DNA of 12,424 nt from Cyclostephanos tholiformis (GCA_036939975.1 JALLPB010000867.1:1-12424); one strand, 5' to 3'; counted from the stretch's first letter, positions 1 through 9,315 are shown. Program-made: numbers and translations. The notes: generated by a model not told the origin, from the letters alone.

Positions 1-24
1 AAAATAATAGTGTAACATAATTTT

Positions 25-55
25 AGGGGGCTTCCCCCTCATTTCCCTCAACCTC
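25..55. repeat. G-run/C-run hairpin followed by a CCCTCA motif, possible edge of a dispersed repeat
   Basis: A perfect 6-bp stem (AGGGGG at 25-30, CCCCCT at 34-39) encloses the loop CTT and is followed by TTTCCCTCAACCTC. The minus strand of 8883-8920 has the same order: a G run, a short CT-containing loop, a C run, then TTTCCCTCA. TTCCCTCAACCTC also recurs at 9020-9032. It may be the end of an interspersed element shared by the three places; a 13-base match alone could be chance. Confidence 0.35.
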
Positions 56-158
56 TGTCCATCGCCACACACAAACGGCACACCTCAATTTTTTATTTTG
101 TTGAGTCGCATGCGCCAAAAAAATACACTAGTAGCATCGCACAAACGACCGGCAGCCA

Positions 159-192
<34 letters not shown>

Positions 193-193
193 A
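159..193. repeat. (ACG)n triplet tract upstream of the nucleoporin start
   Basis: Eleven uninterrupted ACG units precede the chosen ATG at 232, so the tract probably lies in the 5' leader. Read in another frame it would encode poly-Asp and continue open, so an upstream exon or start cannot be fully excluded. Such tracts change length easily by slippage. Confidence 0.9.
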
Positions 194-231
194 GAAAAAT
201 CACACACGCCATCGTCCGAGACGCCGCCAGG

Positions 232-1167
232 ATGCGAATTAATAACAACGGCGGCGGCGATGACGACTACGATGACGATGACGGCTGGGTCCACGGCGGA
301 AGGTACGTTCCCCCCCCCCACAAGTCCTCGTCGTCGTCGATTGCGACGTCGACTCCCGACGGAGCAGTCGCACCGTCGACCGATCGGAGTCGTCAATACT
401 CCTCGTCCCACGAAGATGTCTCGATGGTCTCGCCGCATCGTCGTTCGACGATGATGACGACGGTGACATCCCGATCGATACGGGAGGGTACGACGCTGAC
501 GATGACGACGCCCTCATCGTCATCCGCGGCGGCATCCGCCCCCTCCATCATCGACGTCGATCATCGCGCGCCGCCCCCCCGCCCAATCAACGACGTCGTA
601 GTCGCGATGCTCGAGACCGGACGTGCCATGCTACGATTGGCGCACGATGCATCGAAGTTCCTCCTGCCGCCTGTCGCGTTCTCGATACGGACCATCCTCG
701 GGACGGCGATATCCGCCCTCTCGTCCGAGATGGTGTTCGGCGCGGTACAACGGGGATGGAGGAGGAGGGGGGGGACAACGACGACGACGACGCGGGAGGC
801 TCCCGATGCAAACGACGTCGGGGACGATGGATGCGCGATGCCACCGCCCCCCCCCCCGCGTCGCGTGCATTATTCGGCGATCGCATCCCTCGGGGAGACG
901 ATTCGCAACGGCACTCCGTTCGCTCGGAGGAGGAGGGGGAGGGGGAGGGGGGGGGAAGGGGGGGGAGGACTGCCGTTCTCGGGATTCGCGTATCCGTCAT
1001 CATCCTCCTCCCCCCCAGCCTCGTCGTCCTCGTCGTCCTCTTCCTCCTTCGCCCTCGTCGGCGTCACGTCCTCGGTCGTACCCCCGACGGCGGGGCGCAT
1101 AACGACGACGGCCGACGAGAGGACCACTCCCGTGGCCGGGGTCTTGCGATCCGGCGGACGACTACGC

Positions 1168-1204
<37 letters not shown>

Positions 1205-3405
1205 CCGGACGCGACACTCCGTCGTCGGGGGGAAAAAATAACAGCGGCAACGCCGGCGCGCGACGAGTGCTGTTCTCCACGACCGAACGGGGCGAGGTCC
1301 TCGAGGAACGATTCCGATACGACAAGACTCTACCGGCGAGCGCACGCAAGGTCATGTTGTTGGAGCGGGGATGCGACGACGGCGTCGTCGTCGACGCGTT
1401 GGTGGGGGAGGTGGACACGACGACGGAGACGGGGGGGATGGCGGACGATCGTCGACCGGGGGGGGAAGTACGCGGGTTATCGGGCGAGGTAGAAAAGATG
1501 ACCCCGACGACGCAATACACGACCACGACGACGACGACGACGTCGTCGTCGTCGTCCACGATTGCAGAGGGATCGATTTTCCCTCCTTTTAAGTGCATCG
1601 GAGAACGGAATATCGCCGCCGGTGGGGCCGCTGCCCCCCCTAGATCTGGCACGAACGATGTCGCCACGGAGGTGGCGGAAACGTCTACAATGGCGACGGC
1701 GCGTTCGTCGATGTCATCAGACACGGGACGGGATACGCGATCGCCGCAACCGAGAATATCGGCCGAGGAGGGGAGGAGTGGCATAGAACTCGCGGAGGAG
1801 GAGGAGGAAGAGGCGAGGAAGCAAAGATACATCCAAAAATACGGCCTCCTTCCCACGATCACCCCGCTGTCGAAGCGCTATGGACGGATGATGCGCCAAC
1901 AACAGCAACAAGAACGGCAACAACATCAGGAGGAGCATCGGGGTCAAAGACCGTCTGCCTCCTCTGGCAACGTCGTCCCGACTTCCTTCCCCGCGACTGG
2001 ACCCTTGACCGCCCCCCCCGCTGCAGTCACCGCGATCGCAATCGACGGCAAGGTCAACATCAACGCTCGCAAACGACGCGGCGCCCTCCTCGGCGCAGCA
2101 TCCCGCCTCAGTCGACATCGTCGGCCGCGGCTGACGCCGACCGTCGTCTTCGGCAGGAATCGCACGCCCAAGCGCGGGCGCGACGAGGAGGAGCACGTGT
2201 GGCGCGCGATGAATCGAGACGAGAAGGAAAATCGGTCGAACGTGCCATCGTCGTTTCCTAGACGTGGAGAGGGGGCGGGCATTGGCAACGCGAAACGCGG
2301 CAAGTTCGATCGTGCAGATGCCGCATTGTCGGACGTTGTGGGCAATAACGACAGGGAGCGCAGTGATGGGGGAGTCACGGTTGGCACGCCGCCCCCGAAA
2401 AACCCAATCGATCCCTCGACCCCATCGTCGAGCCATGTCCTGACACCCCCGAAGACTCCGATTCCGAGCAAGTTCAGCCTGGGTGCTGCGGCGGCGGCCA
2501 CTCCCGCGTCGAAGATGACGGGGACCGATACCCCGGCCAAGTCCTCCTTTTCTCTGTCGTTAGGCGATGACGCGAGTGAGGGCACGACTGCTTTTTCGTT
2601 CGGCACGACAACGGCATCCACGGCGGAGGGACTTGTGGACAAAGCTCCCACCACGGCTGTGACGCCCTCTGTGGAGATAGCTGTCGCGGATGGAGCTGGC
2701 GTGCCCGCCTTTTCGTTCAACAGCGCCACATCGGCCGACAGTATTGCGTCCGTCCCGTTTTCCGGTGCCAGGTTCGCATTTGGCGTGGCTCCATCAGCAG
2801 GAACGGTGAATAACGCGACGACATCATCGACGGATCGTGCTCCTCCGTCGAATTCATTTGGATCGTCGCCTGCCATTGCTGCACAGACGGAAATTCCACC
2901 TGCATCGTCGTCTTCTGGAGCTGGCTTCTCGTTCGGAGCAGCTTCATCCGGAGCAACTCTGACAGGAGCTTCATCGACACCGACGCCTGCGTCGTTTTCT
3001 TTCGCATCTACTTCTGAGCCTACTCCCGCCACTGTTGCACAAACGAGTATTTCTGTATCAACGTCTTCTATTGCTGGTTCCTCATTTGGGGCAGCCCCAA
3101 CAGGAGGGACCATAACTCCTGCAGCATCAGATTCAGCGGTCTCCACTCCTGCTCCATTTTCGTTCGGAACTACCACCATCTCTCATTCATTTGGAGCATC
3201 AACCCAGCCACCTGTATTTGCTTCTTTGCAGTTTGGTGCCTCACAAGCTGCTGAACAAAAACCTAACATCGTTGTGGGATCCAACTTTAGTGCAACCCCG
3301 GCAAATGCTTTCAACCTAGGAGGAGGAACATCATTCGCTGGAGGTGGCGCTGGTAGCGCTAGTGCTCGACGACGTGCTGCGAAGGCAAGTGCTCGCAAGA
3401 AATAG
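232..3405 (+). CDS. FG-repeat nucleoporin (Nup1/Nup153-like layout), single exon
   Basis: A 1057-codon frame from ATG 232 to TAG 3403. Residues 1-120 are low complexity (Asp, Ser and Thr runs). Residues about 121-172 form the only long hydrophobic/amphipathic stretch, a candidate nuclear-envelope contact. Residues 180-520 are rich in Thr, Ser, Gly and Arg, including a Thr11 run. A Gln-rich charged segment lies near 530-570, and KR-rich NLS-like patches near 610-670. Several TP/SP sites precede the FG zone (about 745-1005), which has eight FG dipeptides: FSFG three times, FAFG, and the NSFG, SSFG, HSFG and LQFG types. The last 15 residues are Arg/Lys rich. FG domains line the nuclear pore and bind karyopherins. 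FG repeats with a basic C terminus and no visible Ran-binding domain recall Nup1/Nup153 proteins, but that sub-assignment is inference. No intron is evident. A start downstream of 232 is possible because the N terminus is poorly constrained. Confidence 0.75.
926..968 (+). other. G-quadruplex-forming tract inside the nucleoporin coding region
   Basis: Four G runs of 5, 5, 9 and 8 bases (935-939, 941-945, 947-955, 958-965) are separated by single A or AA linkers on the coding strand. This fits the G3+N1-7 rule very strongly and would also be present in the mRNA. It encodes an Arg/Gly-rich stretch. Folding is predicted from sequence only. Confidence 0.6.
1171..1203. repeat. (ACG)11 tract coding Thr11
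   Basis: Eleven perfect ACG units lie in the nucleoporin frame and encode eleven threonines. The unit keeps the frame open at any copy number, so length polymorphism between alleles is expected. Confidence 0.95.
1527..1556. repeat. 30-bp perfect palindrome formed by an ACG-to-TCG repeat switch
   Basis: GACGACGACGACGAC is followed directly by its reverse complement, with the axis between 1541 and 1542. In the nucleoporin frame this gives a Thr run passing straight into a Ser run. It has no spacer, so it can extrude as a hairpin or cruciform. Confidence 0.9.
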
Positions 3406-3509
3406 AGAATAGGTGAAAGATGTGATGCTTAGTGATGTTGACCAGTTTTTCTTAGAATCACAAAAACGTTTCAATGAGATTGATCTTTTCAAACTTCCTC
3501 TAGGAGGAC

Positions 3510-3821
3510 TCAGAAGTTGCTATTACACCTAAATTTGATAAAATAGAGTACTGTTGCGCTGTATTTTCCCAGCCATGCCAGAATGACCAAATCGTTTTCC
3601 TTATTCAAAAATTTTGCATCGTTGAATGAGATCTTTCCAGTCTCCAATTTACACCTCAATCTCTGATCTACCCACGAATCTCCTCTTGCATTTGCCCTAC
3701 CAAGTGAATGCCCGTTGGACGTTTTCCACGTCGAAGTCTGGCCAAAGTGTGTTGCAAAACTGCCATTCCCATCAGTTTGCACTTGAACGATTAATGCGGC
3801 GATTATGTGGACGCCGGCCAT
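3510..3821 (-). other. Weak coding-like fragment in the gap after the nucleoporin gene
   Basis: The 572-base gap from 3406 to 3977 holds no clear gene. The minus strand has a 103-codon open frame with an ATG at 3819-3821. Its residue mix is protein-like (WKTSNGHSLGRANARGD, then WVDQRLRCKLETGKISFNDA) and unlike a low-complexity shadow. I do not recognise the family. It could be a relic of a mobile-element protein or chance, and the overlapping plus strand is also open from 3626 to 3889. An AATAAA stands at 3892-3897, but no gene can be tied to it. Confidence 0.25.
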
Positions 3822-3977
3822 GGAGCATAAGAGCTGAGAGGGGAGAGACAGACCAACAAATTTTGAATCTTAAAATTTTGCTAGAGTGAGAAATAAACTT
3901 GTGGAGCCTCATTTCGCTTTCGTCTTGATCCCCAAGACTGCGATCAAATTAGGTAGCAATTAACAAGCTCAGTAAAA

Positions 3978-5907
3978 ATGTCAAAACAATCCAATTGGAT
4001 CAACTGGTTCATCAACCTCCCTAACAATGACGAAGGAAACAGAAACCTCCAGTATTTTAGTGACATCCTAAGCGCAGGCCTCTCGGAAGAAGAAAAATTA
4101 AAACACCTCGTCGAGGAAATCGACACGCTGCCGACGCTAACAAAAACATTTTGATCCTTCACAGCCCCAAAAACTTTGGCGGTACAAGATCAAGGCCATC
4201 GAACAAGGTGGTCTGCATGATTGGTCTTTGGAACCAGGGAACATATGTCTCAATTGATCTAAAATCTGCTCTTGCGGATCATCGCATTGCCATCCCTTCC
4301 TTTAATGAACTTGCAGATTGTGAGATGGCCGAAGATGTAGCCAACATCCCATCTCCAGAGGAAAATGGCTTGATCGGCTTTGAAGGCTCATCAGTCTTCA
4401 TTCCTTGTTCGATTATCAGGAACACAATCCTAGAAGCAGACACTACTAACCCATTTGAGCTGATTCCAATTGTCACTGCAGCTGCAAAAGCTTTTGACAT
4501 TGAGCATGAAAGCGACAAGTCACAAACTCACAAGGCAATTACTCATGCTGACGATCTCAATGCCTGACTTTATGGAGTCAAGACAGGCCTCATTAACGAA
4601 ACTTGCTTTCAGCCAAACCCAGACAATGCCAAGATCTCAGCTTTCTCCAGAGAACCTCATGCTCAATGCATCTCAGGATGCACCACGGGAGCAACAGTGA
4701 CTCTCGACTCCTCGTCCGTCATCAGCCAACTCACCCACGCAATATCCACCCAAAACAAAGAAGTCGAATTAAATAGACTTTGCCTTGAACAGATCAAATG
4801 TACCATCACCAGAGATGAAGCGAAAAAGGACAGAACAAACAAAATTCACGCCTCCATCCTCAAAATGATCAAAATGATCAATCATACATCAGCCAAGAGC
4901 TCGTCTGACAATTCACTCACCCTTCCCGATTCTCTCTCCCAATTCATCAATTCTAAAAATGTTGGAATGGCACTCAATTTAAGGAGATGGATTTCCAAGA
5001 CATCGGCTTTGCTCAGGGCACAGTCCAAGCCCTTTACGTTGGCGATCTCCTATATGCCAACTCAAGCATGCCAAACAATTTCACAGTGTTTGCCTTCTAC
5101 AAAACTGAACCCCTTTCCAATGCATGACAAAATGATTACCTCGTCTGCCAACTAATTCAAACGCAGGGTCAGAAAAAGATGATTGACCAAATCAAAGCGT
5201 CATTGAAACAATCAGTACACATACTAAGCAACTTCAATGGTATGGGCACTCAACTCCAGATCTTTTCTGCAGCTTGTGAGATCTTTTTCGGAGAGGAGAG
5301 CATTTGCGCAACAAGCCTACACCAACTATTGATAATTGTTGGGCACAACAAGAAGGCCTTCCATGACAACATTGCTCTAGACAACTACTTCATCACCAAA
5401 TTTCTCATAGCTATTGACTGTCATCTTCAGCATTGGCTCAACATGTGCAAACTTGCATCAGTCTCCCACTCTAATGCAGATGACAGAATGCTCCTTTTTG
5501 ATAGGATCATCAATGATGTCCTCAACGGACAGTTTAACATCAACCTCCCTGCAACTTTCAAAAAAGTCAATGGCAGCTCAAGCACTGTTAGCTCAACAGA
5601 TGGCAATGAGACAAAGAACAAGGGTAGAGGAGAATGCAGAAAGAAGAATCAGGAGGCCGGCAATGTGGTGAAAAACACAGAACAGCTGGACGAATTCAAG
5701 CTAGCAAGCGGCGAATCTTGGGACAAAAACTTCCGTTCCCAGTGCCGCAAGTACCGCCCCAACTTTGACAAGGACACCAAAATGTGCGCACACTGGCACA
5801 TCAAGGGAGATTGCTTTGATTCCTGCCCCCGATCCATCAGCCACATTCCAGGGAGCAAGGTCATGCCCAAGCAGAAAGAAGATTTCCTCACCTTCATGAA
5901 GAAATGA
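3978..5907 (+). pseudogene. Gag-like protein with C-terminal CCCH finger, frameshifted and interrupted
   Basis: The protein must be read in pieces. ATG 3978 opens frame 3 and stops at 4152-4154. Homology continues in frame 2 from about 4130 to 4980, broken by TGA 4565-4567. It then moves to frame 1 from about 4987 to the stop at 5905-5907, broken by TGA 5125-5127. The minus copy supports each join: WFINLP/WFINHP, MILHSP-NFG, GFEGS-FIP, DRTNK-H, and FNGQFNINLP against FNGVFNLNIP. A block coding GTVQALYVGDLLYANSS precedes the second TGA. Near the end (5782-5844) lies MCAHWHIKGDCFDSCPRSIS followed by His, a C-x8-C-x3-C-x5-H finger. The C-terminal finger and the position before a second frame suggest a gag-like nucleic-acid-binding role; this is inference. 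It is not functional as read. Confidence 0.65.
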
Positions 5908-6231
5908 AGAGAATCTCCCCTCATTGAGAACAAGAAGAGAGACAAAGCGAACGCAAAGAAAGATTTACTACTCGGGTCAGGGCCTAGCAGCACCCAACCA
6001 CCAGAGAAGCCACCCAACACTTTGGCTCCTCTTGCATTTGCGCTGGAATTCAAGCTTTCATGATCCTGCATAACTCCATCATATCTGCCACGCACCCTCA
6101 GCCTCCCACCAGCCCCAAGCACAGCTTTACACAAACCAACAGGCATCTCCCCCTGGTTGCAATCAACATCAAGTACAACAAGTGAGACAATGCAACAAAA
6201 AGCCTGAAGGGAGACAACTTTAGCCAAAACA

Positions 6232-6668
6232 ATGAATCAGGTAAACTCTTTGATCAGTGAGTATATTAACTTACCTCTGTCTCCTTCACATGAACCCAAG
6301 AGAGAGGAGACAAACACTCAACTTTGCAAATGAAACTGAGCTAGTTGATGGGCAAACTGAGCATTCTGAAAAGCAAATTGAGCATGACAATGACAAAAAG
6401 TCAATGCAACCCGCTGAGCAGCCTGACAACCGGCTCACCTGCCCCCCTCCTTTCATCAGCAAACAAGTGGCCAGACAACCTGATATCAACAATCAGGAAC
6501 GTAATGGATATTCCCTGCCCCACCCCAGATGCACCAGAATTCATCTTCAAGCTATCCAACAATGCAGCAGCACACAATCTTGGTGTCCTGTCAAATGATG
6601 ACCAAGTTGCTCTTGTTGTCACTGATGATGATGATGGGAGCCAAGGATTTTGTGTGTCTGGTGTTTAA
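6232..6668 (+). pseudogene. Broken N-terminal fragment of the element's second frame (ORF2-like)
   Basis: ATG 6232 opens a 33-codon frame that stops at 6331-6333. Acidic, hydrophilic coding-like sequence continues in another frame (about 6330-6540: NETELVDGQTEHSEKQIEHD), then in a third (about 6480-6668, containing DAPEFIFKLSNNAAAHNLGV). The frame ends at TAA 6666-6668 without any reverse transcriptase, protease or integrase motif. The stretch before the AAAHN motif resembles what I remember from proteins of diatom repeat families upstream of their RT region, but this is memory of style and not a match. The remainder of the frame is lost where the opposite copy begins. Confidence 0.35.
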
Positions 6669-6699
6669 GCTGGTGTTTCTTGTAATGGTGGGAGTTGGG

Positions 6700-8790
6700 T
6701 GAGTGTTGTCATTGATGTTTTTGTAGGGATGACAGGACAATGTTGTTGAATCCAACAGGCAATGGAATGTTGGGAGGTTTCTTTGATGGTCGGACCCTGC
6801 TAGGCTCCAACCTGGGCACTCAGTTGCCCGTTGTTGCTGTGTCATGGCATTTTTTCATGAAGGTGAGGAAATTTGCCTTTTTCTTTGCAGGGATCTTGTC
6901 TTTGCTGATGTGGCTGATTACTCTGGCACAGTTGTCATAGCAGTTGCTCTTAATATGCCACCTCACACACATTTAGACTTTGCTTTCCCAAATAGGCTGC
7001 TCTTGAGGGAATTGCTTAATGAACGTGTCCTTCCATGACTTGTTACCTTTGGGGACAACATCCTCATCCTGCAAATTGTTTCTGATGAGGTTGCTGTTTC
7101 CATTCTCTTTTTTTGTTTCCTCTTGTTGCCACCATTAACTTCCTTGTCTCTCCCTCCTGTGGCTGCAACTTGTTCCATCTCATCCCGGGCTGGTGGATTG
7201 GGAAGTCATTCGATTTTTTTGAAAGTTGGAGGTATGTTAAGATTGAAAACTCCATTGAAAACTTGTTCAAGTAAGTTGTCAAAATCAAGAACATGGTTGT
7301 TGACTGGCATGATCCTTACCATTATTGAACTTGTCTATCTACTGCAAAAAGGAATTTTCCTGCAAAGAAGTCATCTAAGGCTATTTGGTCACAAATAGCC
7401 TTCTTGTCTTGACCAACTAGAATGATGAGGTATTTTAGCTTCTCTGTGCAGATGCTCTCATTGCCGAAGAAGATGGACAATGCTGTTGTAAACAGTTGGA
7501 GTTGAGTCCCAAGGCCAACGAAATCTTTTGGTATGTGAATGGTCTTGTTTTAGTGATGCTTTGATGTCTTTGATTGACTTCTTCTAACCTTGTTCTTGGA
7601 TAAGGTGGTAGATGAAGTAGTCCATTTGTTGACTTGAGGAGTTTGGCTCTTGTTGTGAAAGGCAAAGAACATGAAATTGCTTGGTGAGCTTGAGTCCATG
7701 TATAGGAAATTACCAAGGTAAAGTGTTTGTGTTGTTCCTGATGCAAAGGTCGCACCTGGGAAACCTCATTGATTGAATTGGTGGATGAGTTCATATTAAG
7801 TGAGGCCAACATTGTTCGCATTGAGGAAACAAAGGCAAGAAGGTGTCTCATAATCCTGATCAGTGGCTGCTGCCTTTTCAAGCATGTTGAGGAACGGTGT
7901 GTGAAGTTTATTGGTTCTATCTTTCTTTTTCTCTTTGTGTTCAATTTGGCATTTGATTGCTTTTCTTCGAAGGTTATTCGATTTGATAGCTTCTTCATTC
8001 TGGAGAGAAATTGCATTGGTGAGCTGACTTATGACCAATGCATTGTCAACAAACTGACCCTCCTGCTCTCATATTTGTTACTGTTGAATTTATGATGCAA
8101 TGTGAGTGGCGTTCATTGCAGAAGGTCAAGATTTTGGTGTCATCTGGGTTTATGGTGTATCTTGTCTTGCTGATGAGGCCTTTCTTCACTTTTGTAAAGC
8201 CATGCATTTAGATTGTCTGCATGAGTTACCGCTGTTGATTCTAGTTCATTTTCTAGATCAAAGGCTTGAGCCACTTGGGTGATGATTGCAATGAGTTCAA
8301 AGGGATTCTTTGTGTTGGCTGAAACGATCGAGTTTCTGAGGACCGGGCCCGGGATAAAAATGGCAGAGCCCTCAAATCCCACAACCCCATTCACTTTGGG
8401 AGCAGGAATGTTCTCGACCTCTTTGGCTGATTCACAACCAGCTAGTTCTTGAACTGATGGGACCACAATTTGGAAATCTTTGAAGGCCATGTCTAGGTCA
8501 ATAAGGATGCATGATGAGGCTTGAGATCCAAGGCCGAGCATGCATACTACTTTGTTGTCTGGGCGAGACATTGTTCTGCCAAAGTTTGTCGGAGAATGCA
8601 AGATCATATTGTTTTTGTTTGAATCTGCTGCTAAAATAATGGTGTCGATTTCTTCTACCAAAGCTCTTAGTTTTGAGTCAACAGGATCACCAGAACTTAG
8701 AACGTTGGTAAATGCATTGAGATTTTTATTACCTGCATCATTGCTGGGGTGGTTAATGAACCAGTCAGCCCAAGTTGAGTGTGTTTGCAT
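6700..8790 (-). mobile_element. Second, older-looking copy of the same element, minus orientation
   Basis: Reading the minus strand from 8790 down to about 6700 gives the same order of conserved blocks as 3978-6045. DNA similarity continues past the gag-like stop: PPNI/PPNT-coding sequence at about 6770-6800 matches 6010-6040. The two copies therefore face each other tail to tail, with 6050-6700 between them. No terminal repeats are seen. The 5' side at 8791-8935 contains a G/C-run hairpin that may mark the element edge. Confidence 0.55.
6820..8790 (-). pseudogene. Gag-like protein, minus copy, heavily frameshifted
   Basis: The first about 195 residues (8790 to about 8200) are intact and give the best view of the N-terminal domain: WADWFINHPS, VEEIDTI, MILHSPTNFG, VVCMLGLG, GFEGSAIFIPG, NPFELIAIITQVAQAFDL, THADNLNAWLY. 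After that the frame shifts near 8175, 8050, 7815, 7610, 7555, 7450 and 7270. There are in-frame stops at 7584-7586 (TAG), at two TAA codons near 7320, and at 6973-6975 (TAA). Conserved blocks are still readable: KKDRTNKLH, GTTQTLYLGNFLYMDSS, GTQLQLF, FNGVFNLNIPPTFKK. The finger survives at 6910-6972 as MCVRWHIKSNCYDNCARVIS plus His, with the same C-x8-C-x3-C-x5-H spacing, and the frame ends at TGA 6820-6822. It is a relic with no intact product. The open piece 8140-8790 might still be transcribed. Confidence 0.6.
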
Positions 8791-8882
8791 GGTTGCGTGT
8801 CTTTACTTTTAAGAACTACTCTCTAATTCGATCGCGGGGACTGCCTGCTCGTCCGGTGCAAACAAAAAGTGAGGTGGAAATG

Positions 8883-8920
8883 AGAGTGAGCCTGAGGGAA
8901 AGGGGGCCAGCCCCCCCCAA
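8883..8920. repeat. C-run/G-run hairpin next to the 5' side of the minus element copy
   Basis: On the minus strand a run of eight G is followed by CT, GG, a run of C and TTTCCCTCAGG. GGGGG at 8902-8906 can pair with the C run at 8911-8918. The order of motifs matches 25-50 of this window. Together with the C-rich 8921-8932 it may be an edge of a dispersed repeat. Confidence 0.4.
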
Positions 8921-9212
8921 CTCCCCCCCCCCTCCTCGCCATCCCTCTAGTAGGTAGATATATGATACCATAGGCCTNAGTCTGCATTCATGGCTTGCCT
9001 TAGGTCAAAATTCTGCCCATTCCCTCAACCTCAGTTCAGGGGTCTCAGTTTTTGCCTCTCCGCAGTTTTAAATCTAAGCCCATATTTAAAAAAATTTCTG
9101 CCTTCCCCGCTCTCTTTCCCCTTCTCTGTCAGCGTCCAATCAATAGTTGAACAACCCAGGTATTAGATAAACCTGATCAACTACTCCATCTTTTGTTTCT
9201 TACTCTTCCCCA

Positions 9213-9315
9213 TTTGGGCGATGCTCTTTTGACATTGGTCCCCTCGGCTTGCCCTTTTGGGCGATGCTCAATTTGGCTTTAGTTTCTTCCGACATTTGTC
9301 CCCTCGGCTTGCCCT
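9213..9315. repeat. Two imperfect tandem units
   Basis: Unit 1 (9213-9255) and unit 2 (9256-9315) both begin TTTGGGCGATGCTC and end with GACATT(G/T)GTCCCCTCGG followed by CTTGCCCT. Unit 2 is 17 bases longer in its middle. The surrounding 8791-9643 contains no supported gene; it is CT-rich and has one ambiguous base at 8978. Confidence 0.85.

Larger units (their letters stand above)
3978..6668 (+). mobile_element. Degenerate retroelement-like copy, plus orientation
   Basis: This copy holds a broken gag-like frame (3978-5907), a short spacer and a broken start of a second frame (6232-6668). The region is visibly AT-richer than the host genes on both sides. A second copy of the gag-like part lies in opposite orientation at 6820-8790. 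Weak similarity of the two 5' leaders (TCCCC, then GATC/TCGAATTAG-like bases) suggests the element starts some tens of bases before 3978. I found no LTR, no target-site duplication and no reverse transcriptase catalytic motif, so its class is not proven. Confidence 0.55.

Noticed and set aside
98..454. Plus-strand frame with a poly-Asp run overlapping the nucleoporin start
   Set aside because: It is open only because of the ACG tract and the biased composition, and lies in a different frame with no recognisable domain.
870..1862. 330-codon antisense frame with long Val and Ser runs
   Set aside because: It is produced by GAC/GTC/ACG repeats read backwards; composition, not a gene.
1944..3179. 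411-codon open frame antisense to the nucleoporin FG region
   Set aside because: It is the mirror of biased Ser/Thr/Gly/Phe codons; its repeats (AAPNE, APEDD) are complements of the FG-type repeats and it has no independent domain.
3978..8790. LTR retrotransposon with intact polymerase
   Set aside because: No long terminal repeats, primer-binding site, protease, integrase or reverse transcriptase motif could be seen.
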